This document shows positions 1 to 11,361 of a stretch of 64,000 nucleotides of DNA, piece after piece. Position numbers and translations under genes: made by a program. Origin of the DNA: Chlorocebus sabaeus (lineage: Eukaryota > Chordata > Mammalia > Primates > Cercopithecidae). Within the stretch, counting starts at the first letter, position 1. Every line of letters starts with the position of its first letter. Below the pieces are notes generated by a model, which ran no database searches, had not been told where the DNA came from, and saw nothing but the letters and a program-made list of their open reading frames with translations. The stretch spans positions 14,503,766 to 14,567,765 of the forward strand of contig NC_132915.1 of assembly GCF_047675955.1 (NCBI RefSeq). Reading direction: 5' to 3'.

Positions 1-272
1 GGAGAAAAGGAAAGTGGCAAAAATGAGTTCTGGTGAGGCTGGCAGGCAAATGGTGGCAGGCGAGTGGTCTATTTTATGAAAGTGATGGTGATGCCAGCGT
101 TCGATGATGTGAAGAGCAGTGCACTCGCTGTCCGAGTTAACATGAACATGTTTAAGTGGATCTAAATAAAAGTGGAGAAAATTTAAGGTAAATATTTTGA
201 TCCCTCATGCCATTTGTTGTGATTCTGTAGAAGAAACTTCAAAAGTGTGTTTGTATGTGAGTGTGCGTGTGC

Positions 273-303
<31 letters not shown>

Positions 304-484
304 TGAATGGCTTTTTGATACATGTCCGTGATCATCCTTTGTGGTGGTCATTATACTCCCTTCCTTTCCCAGTTGTTTTAAAATCTGATTTCCATAGAGA
401 AACTGGAGAGGCCTCATGAGATGACATACCAATTCAGCCTGGGTAAAGTAGTGACATGGCCCTAACCAGACTGTAGAGGGGACC
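1..484. other. Unassigned sequence with one simple repeat
   Basis: I recognise no gene or repeat family here apart from the alternating purine-pyrimidine tract annotated separately near 245-303. Confidence 0.5.
245..303. repeat. (TG)n/(GA)n compound microsatellite
   Basis: A GTGTGCGTGTG-type run passes directly into GAGAGAGAGA. The track is interrupted by C and A substitutions, so it is an imperfect dinucleotide microsatellite and may be length-polymorphic. Confidence 0.85.
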
Positions 485-577
485 AATGCTCTAGTACCTT
501 CCTTGATACCATTAAATCCATGATGGAAAGGGTTTAATCCAACGATTTAATGGTATCAAGGAAGGTACTAGAGCATT
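485..577. repeat. Perfect 34-bp inverted repeat (hairpin)
   Basis: Bases 485-518 are the exact reverse complement of 544-577 (34 of 34), with a 25-base spacer at 519-543. Pairing stops on both sides (484/578 and 519/543 do not pair). The arms do not match MADE1 or any transposon terminus I know. Zero divergence points to a recent origin, most simply copying in reverse orientation by replication template switching. A single strand would fold into a long stem-loop. Confidence 0.9.
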
Positions 578-2765
578 ATACCATCAGCAAGGTACTGATG
601 CCTTCCCATGCGACGACCTACTGATATTGTGTTATGTTGGAGAAAGGTAAGAGTCTAGAGCTTATGCCATGGAGCATAGAGCTTCTCCGTGGATTGAAAA
701 CATTCCACTGCCTTAATGTACAAAGATACAGGGCCCACTTGTAATCACTCTCTCTAACTAATGACACTCCAACCCTATCATTAGCATGATTTCTAAATTG
801 GGCATTCCATTTCCACTCCTTCAGTGGAGCTCTGAGTGTTTCACTGGACATTTAATTTTGGAAATAAGTTTTGAAATTCAGTTCGTGAAGCCTGCAGTTG
901 AGCAAATGACAATATATATTTGCCATTAAGTTTTAAGGGTTTCCTTTCCTATATGCTTTCAGTGATTTATTTTGCTTTTTAATAAAGATTGTTTACTACC
1001 TGAAATTTGATACTGATTTAGAAATATATTTTCTGTGATTGGAATCCTCAACAGTTTATTTTGGAAGCTTGCAGATGGCTAGCTTTGAAATTGAAATTTG
1101 TGTTTTTCTCCCTCTTTTCTCATATGATTTCTAAGTCATCCTTTCTGACATCAGGCAACTTCAGTGTAGTCTGCACAAAATAAGTCCCCTTCTGATCATG
1201 CGTCATATAATTTTCTCTAAAGTTCTGACTATGACAAATCATCTGACCCTCACTCTTTCAAAATAATATTATATAATATTTTTTAAATTATGGAAATAAT
1301 ATATTTTCCATTGTAAAATGCTTGAAAAATATGATAGGACAAATATCACATGTAATCCAACCATGCAGATTTATATTAAGGAGTAATAAATATATTATTT
1401 TAACATTCCCAGCTAACATCTCTTTTCTCTTAGGTGGAAACTTCATTGTTGAATAGAAATGTTTCTAAGTGAAGAAGTTGACAGGATAGGGTCTGCTGAA
1501 TTTAAACAGCCATCAAAAGTTAAACCGGAATCTTGAAATGCCATTTGCTCAGCATAGAATCAGAGCCTTTTAGAAACATCCATTTAAGTTTTGTTAGAAG
1601 ATAGTCACCAGTTGCCTGAATTGAATGAGGAAAAGACTGCTTCCGGAGATGGACAGTGTATTATAGAGTGAGATACAGAGTTTAAAGCAAGTGTGTGAGT
1701 ATATGTATATTCCATATTATCGGTATATGTGTTTATGTATGAATCTGTATATATGTGTGTCTTTGAATGGACACAACATATATGCCTTTCTTGCATAATT
1801 GTGCTTATTTTGCCCTAATTGAGGAATTTGTGACATATTATTGGTTCTTTTCCCTGTCAGATACTATGGTGGGTAAAACCCACAGCCTGAAAGGGTTAAA
1901 TTTTCCACAAATGCCAGTGTGTACATTTGTGGATATAAACAAATATATATAATACACACTTATATGGCAAATACATATACACACACAATCTTGCCTTTAG
2001 TGCTAATGCAAGTTGGATCATGAAAACAATGTAGGTAAAGTATGTATTTGTCTGTGCTTGAAAAATATTGTAAAATGTTATGTATTTGGAATATATTTTG
2101 TGGTTTGTCTAATATTTATAAACACAACTCGGGGTGAATTCACAATGAGTTTATTTCATTGAAATACTAGAGATATGGGGGCCATGTTACTGTGATTGGA
2201 GCCTTACCTTTGTATGGTGAAATCTGCATTTCTATGTCAACATCCAGATTGTTTTATATGTTAATATGGTGGCAGGAATCCCTAATAAAAATACTCTGGG
2301 GTAAAATTTTTTGCAATCATTCAGTTTTATTTAAAGTAAAATTGTATAGTCAGGTTGTTGGAAACTATAAAAGGATTCCCTCTAGGACCATGAAATGAGG
2401 TCAACATATAATGGTGATAATATTTAAAAAATCCCAGGTAGTGGATTAGATTAACCCTTTGCAGAAGTCATCCAGGCCCAAAGCAGGAATACTAGCACTG
2501 AAAATGTGCTCAAACATAAAAGAAACCTTGATCTAATTAATGATATTAAGTTAACCAGAGAAATAGAAAAGCACAGAGAAAATAGAAGAGGGGTATTCTG
2601 ACTGACAGATAAGAGCATGGATTTCAGCGTGCTAGAAAATCATATGTTATCACCACTGGCCAGAAAAGGATGCCTTCCTGCGCCAGGGAGAGCTGCATGA
2701 GACTCAACTCTGTTATTTCACTTGCCATTAAACTTCTCTATCTGTTCATGCACTGTGGAAGAATC
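578..2765. other. Unassigned AT-rich DNA
   Basis: About 2.2 kb with no repeat family or exon that I can support. Between about 1690 and 1990 there are short TATG/TATA/CACA patches of decayed microsatellite. Short open frames here are chance products of AT-rich sequence. Confidence 0.4.
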
Positions 2766-2780
2766 TCATGATTCCACTTC

Positions 2781-3005
2781 TTTTTATTTTTTATTTTTAT
2801 GTTTTGAGATGGAGTTTTGCTCTTGTTGCCCAGGCTGGAGTGCAATGGCGCGATCCCGGCTCACTGCAACCTCCTCCTCCCAGGTTCAAGTGATTCTCCT
2901 GCCTCAGCTTCCCAAGTAGCTGGAATTACAGGCATGCACCGCCACATCCAGCCAATTTTTTGTATTTTCACTAGAGGTGGGGTTCCTCCATGTTGGTCAG
3001 GCTGG
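2781..3005 (-). mobile_element. Alu, 5'-truncated
   Basis: The reverse complement of an Alu body starts after a T-rich tail (GAGATGGAGTTTTGCTC) and stops early in the left monomer. A 15-bp target duplication, TCATGATTCCACTTC at 2766-2780 and TCACGATTCCACTTC at 3006-3020, differs at one base and fixes both ends. The missing 5' part is therefore a truncation at insertion and not a later deletion. Confidence 0.93.
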
Positions 3006-3020
3006 TCACGATTCCACTTC

Positions 3021-4675
3021 TAGCCTCCCCTCTGCCCAGCATAGCCTTGACAGGTCTTCTACTTAGGTTTGGCGCAAAGCTAACAACTCCATACCTGATA
3101 GTTAAACCAAAAGGTGTTCCTTGGAGTGAAACAAAAGGGGTGGGGGAGTTCTCTTAATTGTAGGAATACAATAGAAGTCAAGCAGAATTGGCCCTTAGCT
3201 ATGGTGGCCTCATGCCTTATCCAGCAGTCCTTAGAAGTACAGGCTGTAGATGACAGGCAAGAAAAGGAATTCAGTGATTAGCATTCAGATGTGAGGTGGC
3301 TTATGGACCTATAGTTCTGACTCCAGTATCTCAAGCCAGTGCCTTTGTTTGGGTTAGCGTCTGTTGACCCAAAAGGCTCACACAAAATGGCGCTTGGCCA
3401 CTTACTCATTGAGCAATTCATTGAACTCCTGACCCAATGTCACTGCCTGGAGGAAACTCTTGCTTTGTTCCTACATTTTCTCCTTAGCCAAAGAGAGGAA
3501 GATTCTCGTACCAACATTCCCACCCTGGAGAAAAAGTACTGGGGAGAGGCTTCCACCCCTGGGGTGACTTCTGGGATGGTTGTGGTTGAAGGGGCTTGAG
3601 TCCCTCTGGGCCATTCTCTACAGGGTGGAGACAATGTGCTGAAGGTCTCTGCTTACTTGTCCTCCTGCTTCTTTTCTCTCTCCCTCTCTCCTTTTCTCTT
3701 GGACCTGCATTTGGGCCTCCAGTCTCCATGCAGTAAACAGACCCAGCAGAAACTGCCCGTGGTGAGCTCAGCCAAGACTCGGCTCTCCATGTTCCAGCAT
3801 CCGTCTGTGACTGGGTGGGTAAGTTCGGTGGGCCCCACCCAGTGGGCTCAGCAGCCGTCACTTCAGAGAAGAAGAAAGGAACCTTGCTTAGGCCTCAGAT
3901 CCCAGCTGTGCTCTCCAATCCATTAATAAAGCTGCTTTTAACCCTCTCCTGGCCATTGTGTCTATTATCTACTGGGAACTGGGGTGGTGGCAGGGATGGC
4001 GGTGAATATTTTGGATCTCTGCAACCTCCAATGTTACAAGCAAGGAGACAGTGGAGAAGGATGCTCCTGGCTGAACCTCAGGCATCAGGGGATGGTCTGC
4101 CACTGACATAAGCCCTGACAGTTCTTGGCAATGGGTGAGAGAGCTTATCAGTTATTATTAGTAAAGAACAGAAAGTTGATTGGAATCACACATCCCTATT
4201 CCTTACCTTTAGCTGATACTTATTCCAAATATCTCTCTGGAAAGGGAACTGAGGCCATTTTCATTGTTATAAAGGAAAGCTCTTAGTAGGACAAATGTAT
4301 GCTTTCTTTGGGTACCAAGTACTGAAACATGGCTTGCAAATTCTAGCAGCTTCTCCAGAAAACACCCATTGCCTGGTTCCTCTCACCCACAGACTTATGA
4401 TTATGATCATTGTCTTTCCAAGGAGACCACCCTTCAAGGGTGAGAACACACAAACTAACATTAGTTTCTACTTCCCTTGGCAGCTACATTCTTCATAAGT
4501 TAGGAAGTTTGTGCTCTGATTTAAGCATCAGTCTTCTTGGAATTTCCTTGGTGTGAATCAACTCCCTTCCTCTCCTCAATCAGCCTGAGTTTCCTGACAC
4601 CCTGATTTTCTGGTTCTGCAAGGTTGTGAACCAGACCCTGAAGAGGCGGGGGGCACATAAAGGCACTGCTCCCAG
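3021..4675. other. Unassigned; possible LTR-like or 3'UTR-like block 3600-3990
   Basis: No family is recognised with confidence. Near 3924-3935 an AATAAAG signal follows a pyrimidine-rich stretch and a GC-rich block, the organisation of an LTR U3-R-U5 or of a mRNA 3' end. I found no TG..CA ends or target duplication, so this stays a weak suggestion. Overlapping open frames on both strands at 3339-3861 look like composition effects. Confidence 0.3.
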
Positions 4676-4800
4676 CTCATAGGGTTACCATATAATTTAT
4701 CATTCAAACCTGAACTCTTTTGGGAGTAAAAGGGGATGGTTTTAATGGCGATGTCATAGCAACAGGTGTTAACTGGGACTGTTCCAGGCACTTGACCTGT
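4676..4800. repeat. Ancient repeat, copy A of a local three-copy family
   Basis: The core GAGTAAAAGGGG (with neighbours) followed by a TGTTAACTGGGACTGT-like block is shared with 62405-62600 and, inverted, with 63455-63640. It resembles old MER-class interspersed DNA repeats, but I cannot name the family. Confidence 0.5.
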
Positions 4801-5028
4801 AAGACTTTGCCTGATTAACTAGATGCTTTCTCTCAACAACTCCCCTAGTATGTTTCTGTATAGTGTTGACAAAATAAAATAGGGAAGAATTGTTGCTCTA
4901 TAGTTGTTCTACTTCCCATCATGAGTCAGATTAAAATTTACCAAAATTCATGACATCGTGTTTTGATGTGAGATTATAAATTACAGAGAAGAGTATTTTG
5001 TGTGAGCCTTCTGGCATTAATGCTACAT
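4801..5028. other. Unassigned spacer
   Basis: Nothing recognised. Confidence 0.4.
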
Positions 5029-5038
5029 ACTCAATTTG

Positions 5039-5353
5039 GGGTTTTTTGTTGTTGTTGTTGTTTGTTTGTTTTTTGAGACAGAGTCTCGCTCTGTTCTCCA
5101 GACTGGAGTGCATTGGTGTGATCTTGGCTAACTGCAACCTCTGCCTCCCAGGTTCAAGCGATTCTCATGCCTCAGCCTCCTCAGTAGCTAGGATTCCAGG
5201 CACATGCCACCATGCCCAGCTAATTTTAGTATTTTTAGTAGACCAGGATTTCACCGTGCTGGCCAGGCTGATCTCGAACTCCTGACCTCAAGTGAACCAC
5301 CCACTTTGGCCTCTCCAAGTGCTGGGATTATAGGCGTGAGCCACTGCATCCAG
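5039..5353 (-). mobile_element. Alu, full length
   Basis: This is the reverse complement of a dimeric Alu, with a (TTG)n/T-rich tail at the low-coordinate end and GAGCCACTGCATCCAG at the other. The target duplication ACTCAATTTG at 5029-5038 and 5354-5363 is exact. The tail has grown into a GTT microsatellite. Confidence 0.95.
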
Positions 5354-5363
5354 ACTCAATTTG

Positions 5364-6113
5364 TTTACCATTAATAATACTTAATTTCTTGTTTAATGTG
5401 AAGTAGGAAGACAGAATAATCTCAATGCTGTTTTTACATTCATACTGCTGAATTTAGCATTTACGATCTGCACATACAGAACACTAATGATCAGCTTAAC
5501 TATGAGCAACTGACTCACACTAAATACACTGAAGACTTAGTTTCACAGAAAGTCAACTTGATCATTTATAATGAGAAGTGTCAGGCTTCTGGGCATTTGT
5601 TTAAAGCCAAATGTTCCATGCACACTCTTCCCAGAACATAAACTGTAACGTGAACCAAATACGATCAATGAGTACAAGGAATCACAACTAAAAAGCTGCC
5701 TTTCAGAAAGTCTGCCCCAACGGGTCAGATGTTCCCACATCTCTGCCTGTCTCAAGAGGCCTGGAGATACATTGTACACATTTCACTCCAAATCCCCCAC
5801 TTCTGCAAATTTCTTATGGCAGAGGCTGGCAGCTAATCATCAAAACGATTTCCTCTTCTTCCTGCCATAAGATTAGACTACATTTCCAAGTTCTCCCCCA
5901 CCCTATTTAGTTTGATATGGCTATATCCCTGAGTCTTGGCCAATAGAATTTGGTAAGTAATTTTATTGCCTCCAAGCCTTTAGCTAGTTGTCAGCCTCCA
6001 TCTGTCACTAAATGTCAACACTTGTAGTGACCTTTAAGCTCCCAGTTGAGGATGTCAGAGCTGCCAGAAACTTAGAACCTTGAATGACTTTGTGGAGCAG
6101 AGCACTTCCTTAT
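5364..6113. other. Unassigned, partly ancient repeat-like
   Basis: The stretch around 5815-6000 (ATAAGATTAGACTACATTTCC, followed by GGCCAATAGAATTTGG) resembles a common old mammalian interspersed repeat that I cannot name. The rest shows nothing. Confidence 0.35.
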
Positions 6114-6496
6114 CTTAGTCCATTTTATGTTGCTATAACAGAATACCTGAGAGTGGGTAATGTATGCAGAACAGAAATTTATTGGCTTATGGTTGTGGAG
6201 GCTGAACTCCGCACACTGAATCCAGAAACATGTGGGAAGGATTATATACTGTGATCAAGTGGGAAGTTCAATATTGAGGGGACACATCTGTTGAGGGCCT
6301 TCTTGCTGCATCACAGCACGGTTGAAGGCATCACACAGATGAGAGACAGAGAAGGGAACAGGGCCCAAATCATCCTTTTATCAGGAAACCACTCCTTTGA
6401 TAACAACATGAATATATTCCTGAGAACAGAGCCCTCAGGACCAAATCAGCTTTTAAAGGTCCCACCTCTCAATTTTGTTACATTGGGGATTAAGAG
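6114..6496 (-). mobile_element. MLT1-type MaLR solo LTR, incomplete
   Basis: Read on the minus strand it matches the MLT1 layout. Its end lies at TTAGTCCATTTTATGTTGCT, then come ATTTATTGGCTTATGGTTGT and GAGCCCTCAGGACCAAATC, and it breaks off at CATTGGGGATTAAG. The other end of the LTR is missing where L1 sequence begins at about 6497. An insert of about 55 bp interrupts the copy (see 6215-6263). Confidence 0.75.
6215..6263 (+). repeat. Short L1 ORF2-like insert inside MLT1
   Basis: This stretch matches 7076-7124 in the neighbouring old L1, in the same orientation, with about four mismatches over 49 bases. Both share GTGGGAAGGATTATATAC or its near copy. In the MLT1 consensus the flanking words GGAGGCTG and GGGAAGTTCAATATTGAGG are adjacent, so this is an insertion. 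Its size and the lack of a poly(A) tail speak against ordinary retrotransposition. Confidence 0.7.
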
Positions 6497-9400
6497 AATA
6501 GAAAAACAATGGGTAAAATCTATAAAACCAAAAGTTCGTTCTTTAAAATGAAAAATGTCAATGAAATGAACAAGCCTTTAGCTAGATTAACCAAGAAAAA
6601 AAGAGAGTATTAAACTTACTAAAACCAGAAATGAAATAGAGGATGCCATTATAGACCTTCCAGAAATAAAAAGGAATATAAGGAAACACGATGAAAAGTT
6701 GTATATTAACAATTTATCTAACCTAGACAAAACAGAAAAACTTCTTGAGGGACACAAATTAACTAACTTACAAAGAGATGGAAAACTGCAATAGATCTAG
6801 AACAAGTAAAAGATTGAATTAGTAATAACAAAATTCTTTCTTCAGTGAAAAGTGCGGGTGATGATAGCTACACTGGTGAATTATACCAAACTTTTAAAAA
6901 ACAAACAGCACTTCGCGAACTGCCAAAAACAGAAGGGAGGGGGCAATTTCCCGTGCTCTGAGGTCAGTATCACTCCGATGCTAAAACCTAAGATATTACA
7001 AGAAAACAAAAGTGCAGACCAATGTATCCTGTGACTATAGATGAAAAAAATCCCTAACAAAAAAATTATAATTGAACTGAATCCAGCAACATATGGGAAG
7101 GATTATATACCTTGATCAAGTGGGATTTATCCCAGGAATGCAAGGTTGTTTAACACATGAAAGTCAATCAGTGAAATATACCATGTTAGTAGAATAAAGG
7201 ACAAAAATTGCATGATCCTCTCAATAGGTATGGAGAATGCACTTGACAAAATCCAACACTCTTTCACAATTAAAAAAACCATAAACTATGAATAGAAAAA
7301 AATCCTCAATCTAGTAAAGACTGAAAACTCCACAGTGATCATACTTGAATTCAACTGAGTGAGAGACCTAGCAAGATTTAGGGCAGGAGTGACAGTTTAT
7401 TTAAAAGCTTTACAGCAGGAATGACAGGAAGTAAAGTACACTTGGAAGATGGCCCAGCAGGGGACTTGCGAGATCAAGTGCACTGTTTGACCTTTTGACT
7501 TGGGGTTTTATACATTGGCGTGCTTCCGGGGTCTTGCATTACTTCTCCCCTGATTCTTCCCTTGGGCTGAGCTATCTGCATGCACAGTGTGGCTGCGTGT
7601 GCAGTGTGTTTACTGAAATTGCACACATGTTCACTTGAGGCATTCCCTTACCAGTTTCTAGAGGAAGGTCATGTACCCGTTAAACTCCACCATTTTGTCT
7701 CTTACTGTGCATGACTGAGCCCTCTTGCCCAACTCCTGAGATCTTTTTAGGAAGCTGCTGATCGCCAGTTTCAGGTTTTTCTATCTATTGGGAAATTGTC
7801 TTTCCCTGGTGCTGGCTGTGACCAATCATTTTAGAAAGACAGTAAGAACCGCCTGACCGTCACCTGATGTTTGCCTGACATTCCTGGTGTCTCCTGCCCT
7901 GTTCGTGTCTGACTAGCTGCTGACTGTAACAAGACTTGTACATTGTGAACAACAAAACTTCACTGAAAAAAAGAAGACCTAAACAAATGAAAAGACATCA
8001 CATGTTCATGGATGGAAAACTTAATATTGTTAAGATAGCAATACTCCTGATGATTTTCAGATTCAAGGCAATCCCTCGCAGATGTCAGCTTCCTGTTTTG
8101 TAGAAATTGACAAACTGGTCCTAAAGTTTTATATGGAAATGCAAAAGGTCCAGACTAACCAAAATAATCTTGAAAAAGAACAAAGTTGAAGGACTTGCAC
8201 TTCTCAATTTCAGAACCTAATGCAAAGCTGCAGTAATCGTAACAGTGTGGTACCAACATCAGGATAGACATAAACATCCATAAAATAAAACTGAGGGTCC
8301 AGAAATAAAACTATGCATTTGTGACCAATTGATAGTGAACAAGATGCCAAGACAACTCTAAGGGGAAAGAATAGTCTTTTCAAAAACTGGTATCTACAAG
8401 CAAAATCATAAAGTGGGACCAATTTCTCACACTGTGTGCACAAATTAATAAAATAAATTATAGACCTTGTGTGTAATAAAATTTCAAAACTTTTAGAAGA
8501 AGCATAAGATTAGATCTTTATAACCTTTGATTAGAGAGGATGGTTTCTAAGGACAGCAAAAGCACTAGTGACAAAATAAAAAATAGGCAAATTGGATAGT
8601 AATAGATAAATTAAAAAACATTTGTGCTTTAAAAGATACCATCAAGAAAAGTGAAAAGACAAAACACCAAAGGGATGAAAATATTTTTAAATCATATTTC
8701 CGATGAGGAATTTGTACCCATAATGTAAAAAGAATACTTAATAAAAACCAATTTTTAAAGTAGGCAAAGTTATCACAATAGACATTTTGGTAAAGGAAAT
8801 ATACAAATGGATGGTAAGCACACGAAAAGATGTCCAATATCATTAGTCATTAAAGAGATGCAAATCAGTGCCACAGTGAGATTCCACTTTACACCCACAA
8901 GAATGGCTATAATAAAAAGACAGGCCACAAAGTGTTGGTGAGAATGTGGAGAAATTGAAACCCTCATATATTCCTGGAAAAATGTAAAATTGTGCAGCTA
9001 CTTTGGAAAACTGTTTGGCAGTTCTTCAAAAAGTTAAGCATAAGGTTACCATACAAGCCAGCAGTTCCACTCTTAGGTATATACTCAAGAGAACAAAACA
9101 CACAAAAATGGGTAATTTTCATAGCAGCACTTTTCATAATAGCACAAGAGAGGAAACAACCCATATGTCCATCAATTCATAAACTGGATAAACAAATGTG
9201 GTGTATCCATTCCACAAAAATGAATAAAGTATTGGTACATACTACACCATGGATGAACTTTGAAAACATTATGCTAAGTAAAAGAAGCCAAAAGCAAAAG
9301 GCCATCTATTGCATGATTTGATTTATATAAAATGTCCAGAATAGACAAATCTGTACAGACAGAAAGTAGATTACTGATTTCCATGGGTAGGGAGAATGAA

Positions 9401-9550
9401 GAATGACTGCTAATAAGTACAGAGTTTCTTTTTTGGGTGATAAATTTTTTTTTAAATTATGTAATTGTGGATGGTCGCATGACTCTGTGAACAAACACCA
9501 ATGAACTTTATGCATTATTTATAGTATGTTACTCATAGCTCAACAAAGCT
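6497..9550 (+). mobile_element. Old L1 (L1M-type), ORF2 and 3' region, split by an LTR
   Basis: The sequence runs in order through eroded ORF2 reverse-transcriptase and C-terminal parts. Recognisable blocks are GATCAAGTGGGATTTATCCC near 7115, TGGTACCAACATCAGGATAG near 8250, and a 3' block (ACATTATGCTAAGTAAAAGA near 9268) close to its end. Frameshifts and stops are frequent and no long open frame survives. It is 5'-truncated and interrupted by the LTR at 7322-7931. Divergence suggests a pre-simian insertion. Confidence 0.88.
7322..7931 (-). mobile_element. ERV1-like solo LTR inserted in the L1
   Basis: On the minus strand the LTR begins TGTTACAGTCAGCAGCTAG and ends in TTTTCA, with an AATAAA-type signal in the reverse complement of TTTATTTAAAAGC near 7400. 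A 4-bp target duplication AGAC (7318-7321 and 7932-7935) sits exactly at the ends, and L1 ORF2 homology resumes beyond it. Four-base duplications are usual for class I ERVs. I do not assign the family. No internal retroviral sequence remains, so it is a solo LTR. Confidence 0.78.
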
Positions 9551-10040
9551 GTTAGCAAAAATCATACTTGTTGTAGTTCACTATGTTATTTTTTGACATA
9601 TTTTATGAGGAGTACGAGTTGAGTAGCTTTATTATAACCAGGAGCCTTTCCATGTCTATTTGTCAGCAAGTTTTGTCAGTACTTAATTCTATCAAAATGA
9701 AAAATAGATAATGCTGAACCCAGTTTTGTTTTAGCAATAAGTAATATTTGTCCATAAAGAGTAAATAATTTGATTTATACCATTGATATTTACTTCTAAT
9801 AAATTTTTATCTTGTATATGTAATAGTTACTTAAGCTATTATGAAGTAACTATTAATATTTTATCATGAACTATTAATATTTTAATAAAAACTATTAAAA
9901 CAAAAATTTTGATTTTTTTGCACAAAATAATTGTGTGCATCATTATTAGCGCTTCTGTAAAAATGACAAAAGGCCAGAGTATAAAATTGCTGCCTAGGAG
10001 ATACTGATACAAAGATGGCATATCTGGAACAGAAAGTCAG
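9551..10040. other. Unassigned AT-rich DNA
   Basis: Contains a short direct repeat of ACTATTAATATTTTA at about 9847 and 9869. Nothing else is recognised. Confidence 0.4.
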
Positions 10041-10290
10041 TGTAATATGATGGCTAAGAGCTCAGGGTCTTCAGCCAGACGGCCTCGGCTCTGGTCTCAG
10101 CTTTGCTGTTCTTCCTAGGTATAGCTTCAGGTAACTCATTTAATCTCTTGAATTCTTGACATCCTCATCTTTAAAATTATGTTTACAGCATTTACCTCAG
10201 AGCTGTTGTGGGATTTAAAAATAAGTTAGAATTTGCAAATCCCTTAGCAGAGTCTTGGACATGTAGTAACTGTTTGAGAAATGCTAGGAG
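10041..10290 (+). mobile_element. MIR SINE
   Basis: The order of blocks matches MIR: GGCTAAGAGCTCAGG, then CTCAGCTTTGCTGTTC, GGTAACTCATTTAATCTC, CATCCTCATCTTTAAAAT and the GTAACTGTTTGAGAAATG end. It is highly diverged, as expected for a pan-mammalian SINE. Confidence 0.75.
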
Positions 10291-11197
10291 TTAAGCGCAT
10301 AATCTGGCACCTCCAGGTCATTCTAGACTCATGGTAACCCTTTCACTCTTTGAGGGCATCCTGTTCTATGGAAGCAATAGCGTCGTGGTGGCAATGCATA
10401 ACAAAATTGGATTTGGAAGTTTCAAAAGATAAAACAACAATGAGAATTTGCTTCTAAAATAATCTATTTTTCTTCTACATTTATTTATAAATAAAACATC
10501 TTGTTACCTATAACGTGGATATACATCCAAAATAGTAAGACATCAGAAAATAGAATACCTCAAAATTCCTTTCAGGAAGAAACTGTGTTTGTAAGAAAGA
10601 AATGTTTTTTACTAAATTGTTCGAAGTAGGGAGTATATTGCAAATGTATAGTCAAGTTACAAATGCAAGGTCTCCTGATTTCTTTCTCTACGTGACTTTC
10701 TTTTTTCTGGTCCTCTGTCCTGTGCTATTTATCTTTTGATAAATGTTCTATGTGGAAGTTGATTCTAAGAACCCTTGGCACAATAGCCTTGGCTACCCAC
10801 ATCCATTTCAAGAGCTTCTAACAGTTTGGGAACACTGGATCTTGCTTTGGGTGCAGTTGAGTCTTCAACCCCTGTGGTGAGACATATTTCTATGTAGATT
10901 AGAAAGAAACAATGATAGCATAGTGATTGCAAAGATGAAGAAATAGGATTTGAATTCATTTAATGTCACCATTCAGTGTGACCCACTCACAATTTAAAAA
11001 CTTTTTAATTTAAAATTTAAAATGTTTGCCAACTGTGAAGTGTAATATTTTTGTTTTATAAGTGCAAATTTTATTTCATACATGAAATATTTTCTGAATA
11101 TGAATAACATTTTAAAATTGCAATGTATTCTTTTCAGTTGTTAATTAATTATTTGTCTTCAAACAAAAGAACAAATAACAAAACAAAATCTCACATT
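10291..11197. other. Unassigned DNA
   Basis: Nothing recognised over about 900 bases. Open frames on the minus strand near 10765-10959 have no supporting signal. Confidence 0.4.
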
Positions 11198-11211
11198 AGT
11201 AATTGCCTAAA

Positions 11212-11347
11212 TTAGGTCGGGCGCAGTGGCTCATGCCTGTAATCTCAGCACTTTGGGAGGCCGAGGTGGGAGCACGACTTGAGCTCAGGAGTTTGAGATC
11301 AGCCTGCGCATCATAGCAAGAGTCCATCTCATTTAAAAAATTTAAAA
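11212..11347 (+). mobile_element. Free left Alu monomer (FLAM)
   Basis: A single left-monomer unit (GGTCGGGCGCAGTGGCTCAT to AGAGTCCATCTCATTT) ends in an A-rich tail with no right monomer. The target duplication AGTAATTGCCTAAA (11198-11211) and AGTGATTGCCTAAA (11348-11361) brackets it, so the unit inserted as a monomer and is not a broken dimer. Confidence 0.88.
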
Positions 11348-11361
11348 AGTGATTGCCTAAA

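Noticed and set aside
485..577. Reading of the inverted repeat as a microRNA gene
   Set aside because: Precursors of microRNAs usually carry bulges and mismatches and are conserved. A perfect 34-bp stem in unremarkable DNA is better explained as a recent inverted copy.
3484..3861. 125-codon minus frame overlapping 96- and 98-codon plus frames
   Set aside because: Mutually overlapping frames on opposite strands with simple Ser/Pro/Leu composition and no signals; best read as chance.
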